Of a stretch of 64,000 nt of DNA, positions 46,881-59,400 are shown in pieces. Origin of the DNA: Torreya grandis (Eukaryota > Streptophyta > Pinopsida > Cupressales > Taxaceae); assembly GCA_037957365.1 (NCBI GenBank), contig JARHVA010001174.1, forward strand, positions 2,161,501-2,225,500. The letters run 5' to 3'. Within the stretch, counting starts at the first letter, position 1. Every line of letters begins with the position of its first letter. The position numbers and the translations under genes are program-made. The notes below the pieces were generated by a model. That model had not been told where the DNA came from. It saw only the letters and a list, made by a program, of their open reading frames with translations, and made no database searches.

Positions 46881-47540
46881 TCCATTCAAAATTAGATTTC
46901 ACATATTTATCTAGTTGATTGGCCAAGAGATGTGTGAGAAACCAAGGATGAACACATGTAAAAGTTTAGGAGTCCCAAAAAACTCCTCAATTATGTAATA
47001 TTACATGGAGTAGTCAAATCTTAGATAAATTTTATTTTTTCAAGGTTTACATGAATTCTTACATGATCAATGATGTAGCCTAAGTACTAGATCTTTGAAA
47101 CATGAAACATATACTTCTATAAGTTGGAATGAAACTTATGCTAATGCAAGGTGTCTAAGATACAAAAAATATGCTCTACATTCTCCTCCAAGGTATTTCT
47201 AAAGATGATAATTTCATCCAAGTAAATAATGAAAAAGGATTTGAGGAATGTCCTGAGTAGATCATCCATTAAGTAGATGAAACTGGTTGGTGTGTTGGTT
47301 GGGCTGAAAGGCATGATCAACCATTTGTAAAATCCTTCCCATGTATTGAGGGATGTGTTTAGGATGGAATAGAACTTGATGGTAATTTTAATTCAAATTG
47401 ACTTGGTGAAGTATTGTGCACCTCTAAGTTGGTATAAAGGGTCATCAATACACATTAGTGGATACTAATTCTTTATCATGATTTTTTTAGGGCATTATAG
47501 TCTATGTAGAGAAGCCAATACCCATACTTTTTGGGTGTGA
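46880..47540 (-). pseudogene. G4 reverse transcriptase, broken
   Basis: The minus strand reads WLIMPFSPTNTPTSF, IIYLDEIIIF, YLGYIIDHVRIHV and LRSFLGLLNFY, a strong match to the second half of gypsy RT. The catalytic YLDD box reads YLDE (47213-47224), which would inactivate it. The N-terminal half (about 47460-47700) is barely readable. Confidence 0.88.
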
Positions 47541-47999
47541 GGGATATCAAACTCCCACAAGGAGAATATTTAGGCCTGGTCTTGATTTGATAAAGGAGCT
47601 CTTATATTTGGTGATGGATTTCATTATTATCCCAAAATGATATGTGATACAGAGGGTTATTTGAAAGAGGGGATATAGGGACAAAATAAATACAATGATT
47701 TACTATGCAATGCATTAGAAAGCCTTCAATATCTGTGAATACTTCATCATGCTCCTTCATTAACTTATTGAGATATTGATTTTATAAGATTTATTGCATG
47801 ATGTGTACTACTAAAACTTTATTTTTATCCTACATAGGTATGTCAGGGTAGACCATGAGAAACATATAATTTTGCATGATAAATGAGATTACAACATTGA
47901 TTGGTAAATACTAGGGTGACTTCATTCATTGGCACTAACTCCAAGAGTTTGAAGAATAAATATTATGAAAAAATAATCCAATGTTGTGGCTTGGGTTGA

Positions 48000-49250
48000 T
48001 ATGTAGCTTCATGGTCATAAATATATGGCCTTCTTAGATACATGTCATGGACCTTCAAAGGTGTGATGTCATAAGTGATGGTGTTATCCATAGGCTTGAA
48101 TTTATACTAAAATGTGCATTATTACTGGACCTATGTATCCTTCCCTTATTGAATCCACCCTAATGATTATGTCTTTGGATGCACAACAATGGAAAGAATA
48201 AAGCATTAAGATATGGCTTGCATGATGATGTTCTTCTAGCTACCACTATCAATATTGACATGAAAAGGCTAATATTTTACCCAAAACTTGGTGATAAAAA
48301 TATATTTGTGCTCCTTAAATGTGTCTAACGCATTGGTGCTAGTGATAAAAAAAGTCACATTTGGATCAATGTAATTAATTGGTGAAGGACCTAATGTATA
48401 TTTGGAAATAAATAATTTTTGTGTGTGGAATTTAGAATTATCCTAGGTGTGTGAATGATGACAATGGGACCACTTGTTAATATAATTATTCTTTCTTTTA
48501 TCTAAAGTAGAAGGTGCACAAGCCTTCAAGTTTTGTGAAATATTCTTAGGATATTCTCCTTTGTAATAAGTGCTTTAATTTTTCACATAAGGATATGTTA
48601 AGGAATTATGCATAGGATGAATCTTGTGCATGACATTAGATGAATAGGTGAGATGTTGCTTCATCTTTTAATTGGATTTGATCTTGGTGGTATTGTGATA
48701 AGCTTATCCCAGAGTGTCAAAATTCAATAATTTCATCTTTGAATAGATATAAGGTGAGAGTATAATGATTACTTCACCAAATAATGTTGTTTTCTCAAGT
48801 TATATCGAAGGCATGCAAAGTTTTCATGGAATATGTTGGTGTATTATTCCACTGAATGTTCCTTATGCTTGTACAATTATTGGATCTTGATGTATTCATA
48901 CTCAAAGTGATGGAGAGGGTAATAATCTTCATTAAAAAATTCTTCTAAGACTCAATTGGATCACACTCTTTTGCACATTTCATGCTAAATTTCTCCCACC
49001 AATGAACAACTAGAATGGACATATTCAACACCATGAAGGTTAGTTTATCAACATTAGTGAAATGAGTGATTGAGAAGTTATTGTTGAATCCAGGCATCTA
49101 ATGCCATGACATCATTTTTTACTTCTAATATAGGAATGTCAAGATTGACTTGCCTTTGAATGAGATTCATTACTAAAATTATTTTTGAGCATACTATCGA
49201 GGAGGCTCAGAAGTTGTCAGGTTGAGATGCATCATTAATTCACGAAATTA
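48000..49250 (-). pseudogene. G4 gag, broken
   Basis: The minus strand near 49080-48900 reads LDAWIQQ, HFTNVDKLTFMVLNMS, VHWWEKF and YYPLHHFEYE, matching gypsy capsid (LDAWIxxLExYF ... WWExF ... YYPLxxxE). Stops and frame changes interrupt it. No knuckle or protease could be fixed between here and RT. Confidence 0.65.
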
Positions 49251-49448
49251 TACAAAATGTTTGATGTGTTTTGCCTCTATTGCATAAAAATGAGCCTTTG
49301 AACATCTAGGGATACTTCATGTTTCTTTTAAAAATAAACCATATTATTTAGCTTTTATGTTCCTCTAATTATTTTGAAATAGAATCGATTGATAAACCTA
49401 CTTTCTCTCGTTTCACTTGCATGTTTACACGTATAGAAAAAATATACA

Positions 49449-49461
49449 TTTTGATGCCAAT
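49449..49461 (-). other. Worn primer-binding site of G4
   Basis: The minus strand reads TTGGCATCAAAAT directly after LTR-L copy 2, close to the tRNA-iMet site TTGGTATCAGAGC. Confidence 0.5.
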
Positions 49462-50250
49462 GATCTATGCTATAAGGTCCAAGACTAGGTATGATGGGGA
49501 TTACTACACATTAGAGATTAATCATAGTTATAAAATGGAAAATGCACAAAATAATTATAATGGAATCAATAACCACACATTCAAATGAAGTGGAAGTCTT
49601 GTATTTTAAGAAATACAAATTTTATTCAATATGAAAAAATAGGGAAATGGTACAATGTGATATAGTTAATGTATGACATAATAAATACATAGAGCATGAT
49701 CTCTATTATTATGAATATGCATGGAATTGACCCCTAGTTGAATTTATATGTTACATACTACAAGAAATAAGAACAATTATTGTTGGTTAAAAATAAGACA
49801 GTTGCAAGTCATTTCATCTTCCTTAATAGGTGATAGTTGACATTATAGGAATGTGGTGGCTAAATACTCAACTCGATAATCAATAGATTCTAAGATAAAA
49901 ATCACCACTTGGAATGAAACACATTTGGAATAGGATGACACATGGATACATTGGAATTGAGACAAGTGTAGGTGAATGAGTCTATGAGTAAGTGCCAGTG
50001 AGGTACACATAATTGCAAGTGTACTTGGTATAGAAGAGTGCACATAGATATGAATTAGTTTGAATTATGTGCATAGGTTGATATTAATCTTAACATAGAG
50101 GAGTGCATAAGATCGTGAGTTGAACTTCAAGGTGAGAGGTACACACACTACACAAGTGCATAAAGGAGAAGTGTGCACATTTTGGGAGTTATGCATGGAT
50201 CGATGATAGATAAGTCATCCTTCCTTGAAGAACAATGATCCTTATTACAT
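49462..50250 (-). repeat. LTR-L copy 2 (5' LTR of G4)
   Basis: Aligns with copies 1 and 3 from TGATCTATGCTATAAGG to about TTACATGAATTTATGG. The last 50 or so bases, which should start TGTTGATC on the minus strand, are not recognisable, so the outer end is lost or rearranged. Confidence 0.8.
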
Positions 50251-50817
50251 GAATTTATGGAATAAATATGGGAAAAAATTGTAAACCTACACTTTTATAA
50301 ACCATTTTCTTTGGGAAGGTACATGACATACTTTGACAAAATAGAAGAGGGATCTCTTACTGATGTGTCCATTTGACTTAAGTATTAATGAATTGATTTG
50401 ATTCTACTTAGATGGTATAATTTGTATTGATATCTATCTACCAAAGAGTTTATGTAGTATTTAAAATATCTAACAAGGGTGGAAAGTAATGGCGAAAGAG
50501 CTCTACATTGAATAATGCATGCAACCCAAGGTAGGATGGAAGATTTAGCTCAAAATCATTACCTGCTACTTTATTTGTGATGGTATAGGAACAATAAAAA
50601 GGTGGATTAAATTCTTATTATTTATTTGTCTAGTTTTATCTAGACTTAATCACTAATCAATAAGGTACATGGTGTCTAATTTTTGTCATGGCACTGTTTA
50701 TATTTCACATTAGACTATTGTAGAATGATTTGCACATGCTGTTGAATGCACTAAATGTGCTCAATGAATTGATTAAAAAAAAATCATTTTAAGTTGAAGA
50801 AGTTTCTACTCTTTATT

Positions 50818-51345
50818 TCATAATAGGATAAGATACATTGATGTGTGCCAATGACTAGAACCTAGAAAAATATGCAAAGGGTTGTGTGTGGTAGATTTGT
50901 ACATAACTCTATTGTAGCTGTGTTGAATGAAAGGCACTATTTCATCCCAACTGTGTTGCTTCTTTAAATTGTAAAATCTCAAAAGGTGCACTATCACCCT
51001 ATTCACCACTTCCATCTTTCCATTAGTTTGTGGATGAAAGGTAGTTGATTTGTTTAACTTTGTGTCTAGCATAGACAAAAGTTATTTCTATAAATTTATC
51101 AAGAACCTTGTATTCTTATTAGATATCATAGTTTCTAGAATTCTGAAGTGGGTCCAAACATGTTTAAAGTGCAATTGAGATGTTTCTAGAGTTGATATTT
51201 CTTTCTTACAAGGTGTAAGAGTTTACATCTATGAGAATCTATCAAATACTAACTAAACACAATAATTACCATGATTGGCAGTGGGGCATCCTAAGATAAA
51301 TTTCATGGAAATGGATTCCCACAGTCTCTGTGGAACTAGAAGAGA
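50818..51345 (-). pseudogene. G5 integrase core, broken
   Basis: The open frame 50818-51078 reads KLNKSTTFHPQTNGKMEVVN, then HLLRFYNLKKQHSWDE and FIQHSYNRV, the end of a gypsy integrase core with the catalytic Glu of QTxGxxE kept as MEVVN. Upstream on the minus strand it reads VFDRFSKM, PCKKEIS, FKHVWTHF and ETMISNKNTRF, where the usual SDRDTRF has Asn for the catalytic Asp. The style is chromovirus-like. Confidence 0.88.
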
Positions 51346-51590
51346 TGTTTACAAACCTTACTTCTTGTTAAGTAGTTTTGTAATTGCACATACAATATAA
51401 TACTTGATGTATTTGGATACATTAGACCTAAGACATGGAAAAAATAAGTACTTATGTAACACCAAAAGAGTATTTTCAACCCCAAAATGTTCTATAACAT
51501 TTATGAAATGAGACTCCTATATTAATTTTATTTGTCTACCTCATGCAAAATGCACAAGTGCCTAAGGTAATATAAGAGTTCATATTTTAA

Positions 51591-51824
51591 TTATAAAAAT
51601 GAAAGTAAATTAATATAAAGCAAGTTCTCATAGATATTTATAAAATAAATCTCAGTTGGATATAATTGTAACCATGCATTGAATTCATATCTACATGTAT
51701 CAAGTACAAAAATGAAATATTGAATTGGTGGATGACTAAGACAATTTGCAACTAGATTTGAACTTCCCTTATACTTGATGTTTAGATAGAATTTATAGAG
51801 ATAAGAAAAAAAATTTAATGTCAT
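51591..51824 (-). pseudogene. G5 RNase H C-terminal part
   Basis: The minus-strand frame reads FYLNIKYKGSSNLVANCLSH, like the end of gypsy RNase H (FHLxIKYKKGxxNxVADxLSR), followed by VLDTCRYEFNAW, which begins the link to integrase. It lies in the expected place between RT and integrase. Confidence 0.8.
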
Positions 51825-52249
51825 TCTTTATACAACTTATTTTGAGTCTATAAGAACTAAATCAACTTATGATATATGTGGATCATAGTCTCCTTACCCA
51901 TGATATAATACTTCTAATGCTTACATTCTTGAACAAAAACATAATGCTCATCATCATAAGTTGGGTATTTTTTTACTAGTGTGGTGAAAGTTTCACTATG
52001 GTAAGTAATCAGGTGACCATACTGAGTGAAAATTGCTCCAAGTGCAAATTCAAAGGCATTTGTTTTGAGCTCAAATAGATGTTGAAGATCTAGTAGTACA
52101 AGTATTGGTGAAAAATAGAGTCTTCATTTCAATTATTTGAATGATTTATATTGTGCAGATTCTCCAAAGAGATTTGATTTATGTCCACCTTTGGTAACTT
52201 GTTTCAGAGGCCAAGTCACAAGAGAAAAACCAAGTACAAATATATTATA

Positions 52250-52896
52250 CAATTTTGTTTTCCTAAATTATTGTGAAAATCTATGAGATTATTTGGATAT
52301 GTCCATTCTTGGATGACTTGAATCTTGGTTGGATTCACATGTACTCCTTATGTTTATTCTATGTATCCTAGATACTATATCTTTTGCCTATAAAATGATC
52401 ATTTTTCCATGATTTCATACAACCTACATTTCCACAAAATGTCAAGAACTTTATATATATGACACATATGTTCATCCTATTTTTTATTGCATATTAGGAT
52501 ATCATCAAGATAAACTATAATAAATGAAGTAGTGAATTTATTAAGAGTGTCATTAATCATATTTATGAATGTAATTGGTATATTGGTCAAAATTAAGGGC
52601 ATAAATAACCATTCAAACAAATAATCTTTAGAATTGAATGATGTCTTCCATACATCTATAGGTCAAATAATAATATGATTATACCCATACTTGATATCAG
52701 TTTTAGTGAAGTATTTATCACCATGGATTTTATCTAACAAGTCATCAATCCTTAGAAGAGGATAGTGGTTCTTCACTATGATCTTGTTGAGAGATTTGTA
52801 ATTTAAGCAAAACCTCCACATATCATATTTATTTGGAACAAACACAATTGGCATGCCACAAGATGATGAGCTAGAGCATAAGTGTCCTTTTTTCAT
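52250..52896 (-). pseudogene. G5 reverse transcriptase, broken
   Basis: The open frame 52663-52896 (77 codons) reads MKKGHLCSSSSSCGMPIVFV, MWRFCLNYKSLNKIIVKNHY, RIDDLLDKI and YFTKTDIKYGYNHI, a clear gypsy RT. Further along, VYLDDILI carries an intact YLDD box (52501-52512). The thumb region follows with stops. Confidence 0.93.
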
Positions 52897-53454
52897 GAGT
52901 TCAAGGATATGATAGTTAATTTATTCATTCTCTTAAATTGATATGAGGTATAAAGATGAATTAGGGAGAGGTATTCAAGGGATCAAATAAATAGTGTGAT
53001 TCACCACATAGTGTGTAGGAACTTATTTTTGTGAGGGAAATATATCCCTATATTATTCCGTCTTGAGTTTGAAATCTGAGGCTTCTATTGTTACCATTAT
53101 AAGAATTGTAGTATGGATTAGTACTACAAGGACATTCTTATGTTTATATCTTACCATAAAAAACACAAACTTATTATTCGATGTAACTAGATTCTTATTA
53201 TGTTTGGTGCTTACACGTGATAGCTTAGGGACTACTTATGATATGTGGTATCTCACATCACTAAAATATATGAAAACATTTCTAATATTTTCCTTATAGA
53301 CTACACATCAATGATAAATATATAGATCAACAAGTATAACATCAAATAACTATAATAAAAAAACATTGTAAACGGATGTATCTTTAAAAGTCTTAATGTT
53401 GTACACAATTTAACACTATTGGGTAACATGTTAATGGAAATTTTAATTTGAGAG

Positions 53455-55463
53455 TGTTGAGGTCAACATACCCCCATTTATAAAAAATGGGGACCCCTGT
53501 GTCAAATTATGAAAATTTGTACGTTGAAATTGAAAATTCACTTGATCAGAGTGTCACTAGCATGTTTGCACATTATTTTTCATTTGATGCTCATCCACAT
53601 CATAGTTTGACTGACTTATTGGTTCATGGTTCTGGTTTGACCTTATCCAAGTTTTTAGCATTTTTTCTTCATATTTCAAGTTACAATTTTGATGAGGCCT
53701 TTCTTGAATGAGCTGTGTTTGAATTTCATGATTTAATCCTAATTTGGCCTTTTATTAGCCTTTTGTCTATATAAAGTCAAGTTAAATCCATGTTTAAAGT
53801 ATTATTTGTCAATTTATAAAGATAATGGACATGTTGAAGAGACTCTATGGGGTGAAAAGAGTGCTTGGAGTAAGTATATAAGTGCATGGTATTCAGCTGG
53901 TTCCTCATTGTGTCCATCTAGACATTCTGGTCTAATGGCAAAAAATTTGAGTGAGCATATTGGTACAGTCATATCTCACATTTGTGAATGAATCAAGAGA
54001 AGTGATTAAATTCATTTTTTCACCTTTGTGCCAAGACCATATGTGACAAATTTTAACTCACGTAACAAAGCGTAGAAAAAGATACAAGCATTCAAAGTTT
54101 CCCTCCAAAACATTTGCCACTATTTTTTCCCCATAACCATTTTTTAGCGAGTAAAAATAGATCCTAATGGGTATATTGAAGGTTCTATATCTCACAATAT
54201 CTACATTTTTAGGAGAAATGCTCAAATGGTTTTGTTTAAATTTGTGCCAAAACCATATGTGCCAAGTTTTAGCTCATGAAATGGAGCACATAAAAAGATA
54301 CAAATGTGTAAAGTTTCCCTCTAAAGCATTTTCCACTATCTTTTCATTGTCATTTTTGACCTTGATGGTCTATGGGATGTCAGATGACATTCATGCAGAT
54401 GTCAAATTTAATCCCAAGGAAAAATACATATGAGATTAAATTTGATGGTCTATGAGATGTCAAATTTGTTCACATAAACGTCAAATGATGTTTTCATGAA
54501 CATCATTTTTGAGCTTTGAGAACTTGCCAATGGATTTTAAATGGAGGGTCCTAGTAGTTTGATGGCAAGGCTATGTAGCTTGTAAGATTTTCATTAATAC
54601 AATGGCTAAATTAACATCAAAATTTTAATTGGTTTTCACTCTACATTTAATATATGTCCAAGCTGAAGTAAAAAATAGCCATTGAATGCAGATATAGCCA
54701 TGAGTATTCTTCAGTAGCAGCAAGAGAGTCCTTCAACATAGGGCCCACTTACTAGTTAATAATATTCCATTTTGTAAAGCCTTGTAATATTTTAAAAGTG
54801 GGATATTCTTTTGTAAGTAAAGTCATATGTGATTTTTTTAGCATATTTGTTTATAGGTCAGTCCACTTTGGGAAAGCAAATGTATTTTAGGACCTTATAA
54901 AAAGGACAATTGTCCTTATCTCTTGTATATTTGTATCTTATGACTAATCAGTATGCTACTTTGTATCTTATAAAAGGAGCATTATAATTTTTCAAAAAGG
55001 GGGGGGATTTATTAGAACCAAAAAACTACTTTATAAACTAGGAGAAATTAATATAAGTAAGGAATTTTGTAAAGATTGTCCAATATTTGTTTGTAAGAAT
55101 TGCTATATGGTTTCTCTCTTAGTTGTCTAGTTTCAATTTCAGCTTTGAATGGTTCCTATGGAGTCTAGATGTGTATCTTGGATGAAGAGCTTCTAATTTG
55201 TGCTACTGTTAGATTAGTTGAAAGTTTTTAGGCTTATTTCATTTACTACACTTATTTTGAATTTGGGCTAATGTTGTTTACTTACAAGAGTAAATCTTTA
55301 AAGTGAGCCTGGTTCTTATTTGCATCATTTCATACCTTTCTTTGAAGCTTATGTTATGTATGTTGTGATTTGGGCTTAAGCTGCTTCATTTCATACATTG
55401 GTTGAATTCATGTTCAGATGATATGTGAACTTTATCATAATGTTTGAAACAAGACCAACAACA
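53455..55463 (+). mobile_element. LTR-like block (LTR-X) with TATA and tandem modules
   Basis: Starts TGTTGAGGTCAACATA with a CCCCCATTT/AAATGGGG foldback just after (about 53471-53494), and may end ...ACCAACAACA at 55463. It contains GACATTCTGGTCTAATGGCAAAAAAT (about 53922) closely matching the Copia-2 LTR near 35931, two cores like AAAGATACAAxxxxT(C/G)xAAAGTTTCCCTC at about 54077 and 54295, and a TATA box beside a palindrome (54896-54917). No coding similarity and no target duplication were found, so the ends and orientation are provisional. It may be a solo LTR. Confidence 0.5.
54896..54917 (+). promoter_or_regulatory. TATA box overlapping a 16-bp palindrome
   Basis: TATAAAAA (54896-54903) runs into AAGGACAATTGTCCTT (54902-54917), a perfect palindrome. 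A second TATAAAAG lies at 54969-54976. This is the likely promoter of LTR-X. Confidence 0.5.
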
Positions 55464-55899
55464 TCTTTCTTTCTGCCCTACCCTTCATTTTGCTTTTTTT
55501 AACCTAAATCACCTTAATTCATCTTTTCATTGTAAATATCCATCCTAAATTTGTTCTTAATTTAGTTCTTGATCATAATTCACTATTCTTTACATAGTTA
55601 CTGCATATTCTATATAGATTTGCTATTTGGCCACGGTGGCTCCCAACCACCACTTAATATAAATATTGTGAAACATTCACTTATTTTGCCTCTATTCCAC
55701 CAATAGGTAACAAGATTACTAAAACCCATAACTCATGCACTAAACTATCTAAATTCTCAAATGAGAAGTGTTTCTAAACACTCTTGGCACCTATGGTATA
55801 ATTTAGGCATTAATAGAGAGCTACTTCATTTGATTTTTTTAAAAACTTACATTGTAAATGATGAAGTGTATTAGTTGAGCATTGATACAAATTTGAGAA

Positions 55900-57130
55900 T
55901 GGAATAATCTTTCTACTTGTTCTATTTCCATAGGGGTAGTAGAGATGTTTGTGGTACCCACCATGGTTCTATCTTTAGATTCCATGACCTGTTTACCTTT
56001 ATAATACAATGCAGTATTTGTACTTGATGATTAAAGCTATGCAATTAGAGTCTTTCTAGCATGACAATATTCATTGGAATGTCTATTAGATTTATTAAAT
56101 GAACACCACTTTCTAATCATGGATTACTTATTCTATTCATTTGAATATTGTTGCTTCTTTTATTGAGGATGTTTGGAAATATTCCTAGGTTTGGAATTTT
56201 GATTGGAAGATTTAGATTTTTGCTTGGTATTAGACTTAAAATCTTCTATCTTAGTGTTGGACATGACATTTGATTCAAACTTGTAAGCAATTTTTTAGGC
56301 TTCTCTGATAGAAGAGATTTGTAATAAATCCATTTTTGATTAAATATGTGGTCTCAAGTCTGACCTATATTTTATAATGAGATTTTGTCTTGAATCATGG
56401 ATCCCAAGTTTGGACACCAAAGTGTGAAAAACATGTGTGTATTTCTATAAATATTATTCCTTTTCTTGGTGTAATTGAGATAAATATATGTACTAGTCAT
56501 CATAGTTTCTTATGGGGTAATAGGTTTCTTTGAGTGCTTCTATGAAACCATTCCATGTGTCTACAAATGTCTAAGATAATTTCATCTTCACAATTCTCAT
56601 GTGAAGTGCAATAGTTTTCCTACCATTTATTTACACATAAATAAACTTTCAGAAAAGTGAATGTAATATTTTATAGTTAGAGAATTGATTAAACATGTAG
56701 TATGAATATATTAGTTTAAGTCATTTACCTAGTGCAATTGCATCTATTTTGCCTTCAAACATATGGATGCCTAGATTGAATTGTACCTTTTATGGTATTT
56801 TAAAACATGACCTATGAGAGTGAGAGGTTTTGAAAAGAGTATATCAGCTAAAAAATAGTGATAAATGATAAATGATACTTTCTCATTCACATGCATGAGG
56901 TTATTCCAAATATTCTTGATGTCTTTTCAATGCATCCTCTATGATCTTTTGAAACATTTCTAAATTTGGGTTTGTCAAATATTTGTATCCATTTTTAGGA
57001 CATGAAGGAATGTATGATGAAGGGTCATGAGTCTCAAACCCTAACTTCCTATCATCACACCTCATATGAGTGGGCATACAAATAGAGACAAAGTTCAAAT
57101 ACACCATGATACTAGTAAAAAATATTATGA
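55900..57130 (-). pseudogene. G5 gag, broken
   Basis: The minus-strand frame up to 57152 (83 codons, with no good ATG at its head since it overlaps the primer-binding site) includes MPTHMRCDDRKLG and MFQKIIEDALKRHQE. Near 56060-56130 the minus strand reads KWCSFNKSNRHSNEYCHARK, a gypsy knuckle of the KWCxFHKSxxHxxxxC type with the first His changed to Asn. The capsid between is worn. Confidence 0.6.
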
Positions 57131-57138
57131 AGTGTGTA

Positions 57139-57151
57139 AGCTCTGATACCA
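57139..57151 (-). other. Primer-binding site of G5
   Basis: The minus strand reads TGGTATCAGAGCT, a perfect initiator tRNA-Met site, directly inside LTR-A. It fixes the orientation and the left end of that LTR. Confidence 0.88.
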
Positions 57152-57152
57152 C

Positions 57153-57700
57153 TAATTTGGGGCCTAGGAGGTGACTTGGTGGACATCATAATTAAATGTA
57201 TTTAATATGGTTATGAATAGATTTTTTTTTATAAATGGTAGATAATATGAAATTGAAATGTTTTCAATGAAATAGGAAAGTAATAAAGATATGTCCACCA
57301 ATGTATAACAATAATAGTAAGTTTTATGTTTCTAAATTTTGTATAATATCTAAGAGATCAAATATTTGGTGTCTATGTAATTATTATATTCAATATTATT
57401 TGTCTCCAGCCTAAAAAGTATGTAGGTGAAAATTATTATACAATGGAAGAAGATGAATCATTGATTGAATCTTTAAAATAGTTGGTAACAATTACTTCAT
57501 AATTGAAGAGTGTAGTGACATCACTAACTATCATTACTGAGGAGTTGAGTTCTATAGTACTAACACTACAAGAGCTATGTATTAATGAAAAAGTGGAATT
57601 GGTTTTTAAAAATAGAAATGTATGTAGATAAGTCAATGTAAATGCTTCTGACATTAATTAAATGATATATGTGCAAAAACGATGAACTTTTGTAATATCC
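57153..57700 (-). repeat. LTR-A, 5' LTR of G5
   Basis: Bounded on its inner side by the primer-binding site and related to 44403-44973 and 60590-60749. The outer end, about 57700, is where G6 sequence begins; an exact TG terminus was not identified. Confidence 0.7.
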
Positions 57701-58149
57701 ATAGCCTTAGATCCTCCTAGATCAACCATTGTTAGCAAAGGTCCCTGAAATATCTCATTAGGACATTATATATGTTTTAGTATTTGGCTATTGTAACATG
57801 ATGTTGAATTAATACATAAAATTACAAAAAAAAAAAAAAATAAACTTAGTGAAATGTCATACACAAAAAAATATTCTTATTCATAATAAATGTATATGCA
57901 CTTATCATCATTCATTTATTATTTTATGAAATCAAACTAAAAAATTATATGAGAATATATTCATCCTTAAATAAATATATATTCAACTCAATATATATTT
58001 ATATAAAGTTCATGTGATATTCTACAAAAGAAAATAGAGTTAAAATATTCCATAAAATTGTAGCATTTCTTTTTACAAATTCAGGATCTTCATATTTTTA
58101 ACCTTTCATTCCTTGTATTAAATTATCCAAGACACTCATTCAAACATCC

Positions 58150-59400
58150 TTGTCTTTCATCCTCCTACATGAATACATAAAAAAATATACTACGATGTAC
58201 ACTTGTCACACATTCAACCTTGAAAAAAAGGTATGTGAATTATGCTTCACATCTTCCTACTATCATAAAACCTATGTTGAGAGCATAGATGTGGATGAGG
58301 AGGTGATAAATATATATAAAATTACTACATAAGGTATATATCATTTATATGTTGATAGTGAAATATTATTAATCTGGGGTGATGTAAATTTTATCTCCGA
58401 TAATGCTAGAGCCAACTAGTCTTTGATCAAAAAGTTATGGGTCCCATATGTCATGACAAAAATGAACCAAATATTCAAACTCATTAAGATAAATTTTAAT
58501 ACTTTACCACATTATTATGGTTCTGATAACATTTCCAAGTTTTTAAATGAGATACATACTAAAAAAAATGACCTATTGCATGTATCGATGTATACTTCAA
58601 GAAGAATAATTTATATTTATGGGTTATGCATAAACCTACCCTACCAACATATACCATCATGAAGGAGGCCATTTTCACCCATTTAGAGTTAAATTTTATC
58701 AAGCAAGGATTTCCTAGTTATAGTGATAATTATTTCCTAGAGAGACATTTCCTCATCTAAGAATAAGTGTGGATAAGGGTGTATGTTGTCTTCCATTAAG
58801 ACTATGCATCATTGATTTTTATGTCACCTTGAAGGCATGAGATCACACCTGGTATATTATATGTGAAACACATAGAGAGACTATTGAATGGGAGGGGATG
58901 AATGCTGATTTTATCCCTACTTCACCCAATCTAGAATTCTAACAACCCTTACTATGGATGCATTGGGTCATTATATAGGATGATGCCATCATGGAAGAAT
59001 GTGTATAGAAAATTTAAATTGATAATGGTCTCAGGTGATCAAATATATTCAAGGAATATGATATAAATATAAAATTAAATAAAAATGATGAGGTTTGGAT
59101 GAATCATAATTGATAGTATAAGTGCAACAAAGAAAAGGTGGTACACAATGTATAAGAGACACCACTTGAAGATGATATTGATCACTTGAAGGTTGAGACT
59201 TATTATGGGGTGTGTAAAGTTATGGACATGTAATAGGACAATAATTATTATGGTCTAGTTAAAACTACTAGGGTAAAAATTTGGTATTGAGGAGGAACCT
59301 AATATTACAACCATTGGTGATTTTTGGTCTGGTGAAGAGTTACCCAAGATTTTGAGTTTTTGTAAAAGTATCTGGATAAATTTACACATAAATATAAGGA
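58150..59400 (+). pseudogene. G6 spacer frames between protease and RT
   Basis: Open frames at 58150-58332 (60 codons) and 58423-58662 (79 codons) lie in the same orientation as RT and probably belong to the pol spacer. No domain was recognised. Later frames up to 59400 are short and broken. Confidence 0.35.

Larger units (their letters stand above)
44974..50250 (-). mobile_element. Ty3/gypsy element G4, decayed and internally deleted
   Basis: Minus-strand element with LTR-L at 44974-45832 (3' LTR) and 49462 to about 50250 (5' LTR), a primer-binding-site-like sequence at 49449-49461, gag, RT and an integrase remnant. Compared with its relative G7 it lacks about 650 bp of integrase near 46490 and about 120 bp near 46710. 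It seems to have inserted into G5, whose sequence lies on both sides. No clean target duplication was found at the right end. Confidence 0.75.
50251..57152 (-). mobile_element. Ty3/gypsy element G5, interior
   Basis: Minus-strand gypsy body: primer-binding site at 57139-57151, gag 55900-57130, RT 52250-52896, RNase H 51591-51824, integrase 50818-51345. Its 5' LTR is LTR-A at 57153-57700 and its likely 3' LTR is 44403-44973, beyond the inserted G4. A block at 53455-55463 looks like a separate LTR insertion between gag and RT. Joining these pieces into one element is inference from strand, order and the LTR-A pair. Confidence 0.6.

Noticed and set aside
57800..57842. Poly-A run as the tail of a LINE or processed pseudogene
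   Set aside because: The run lies inside the G6 spacer that aligns on both sides to G2, so it is a local homopolymer rather than a 3' tail.
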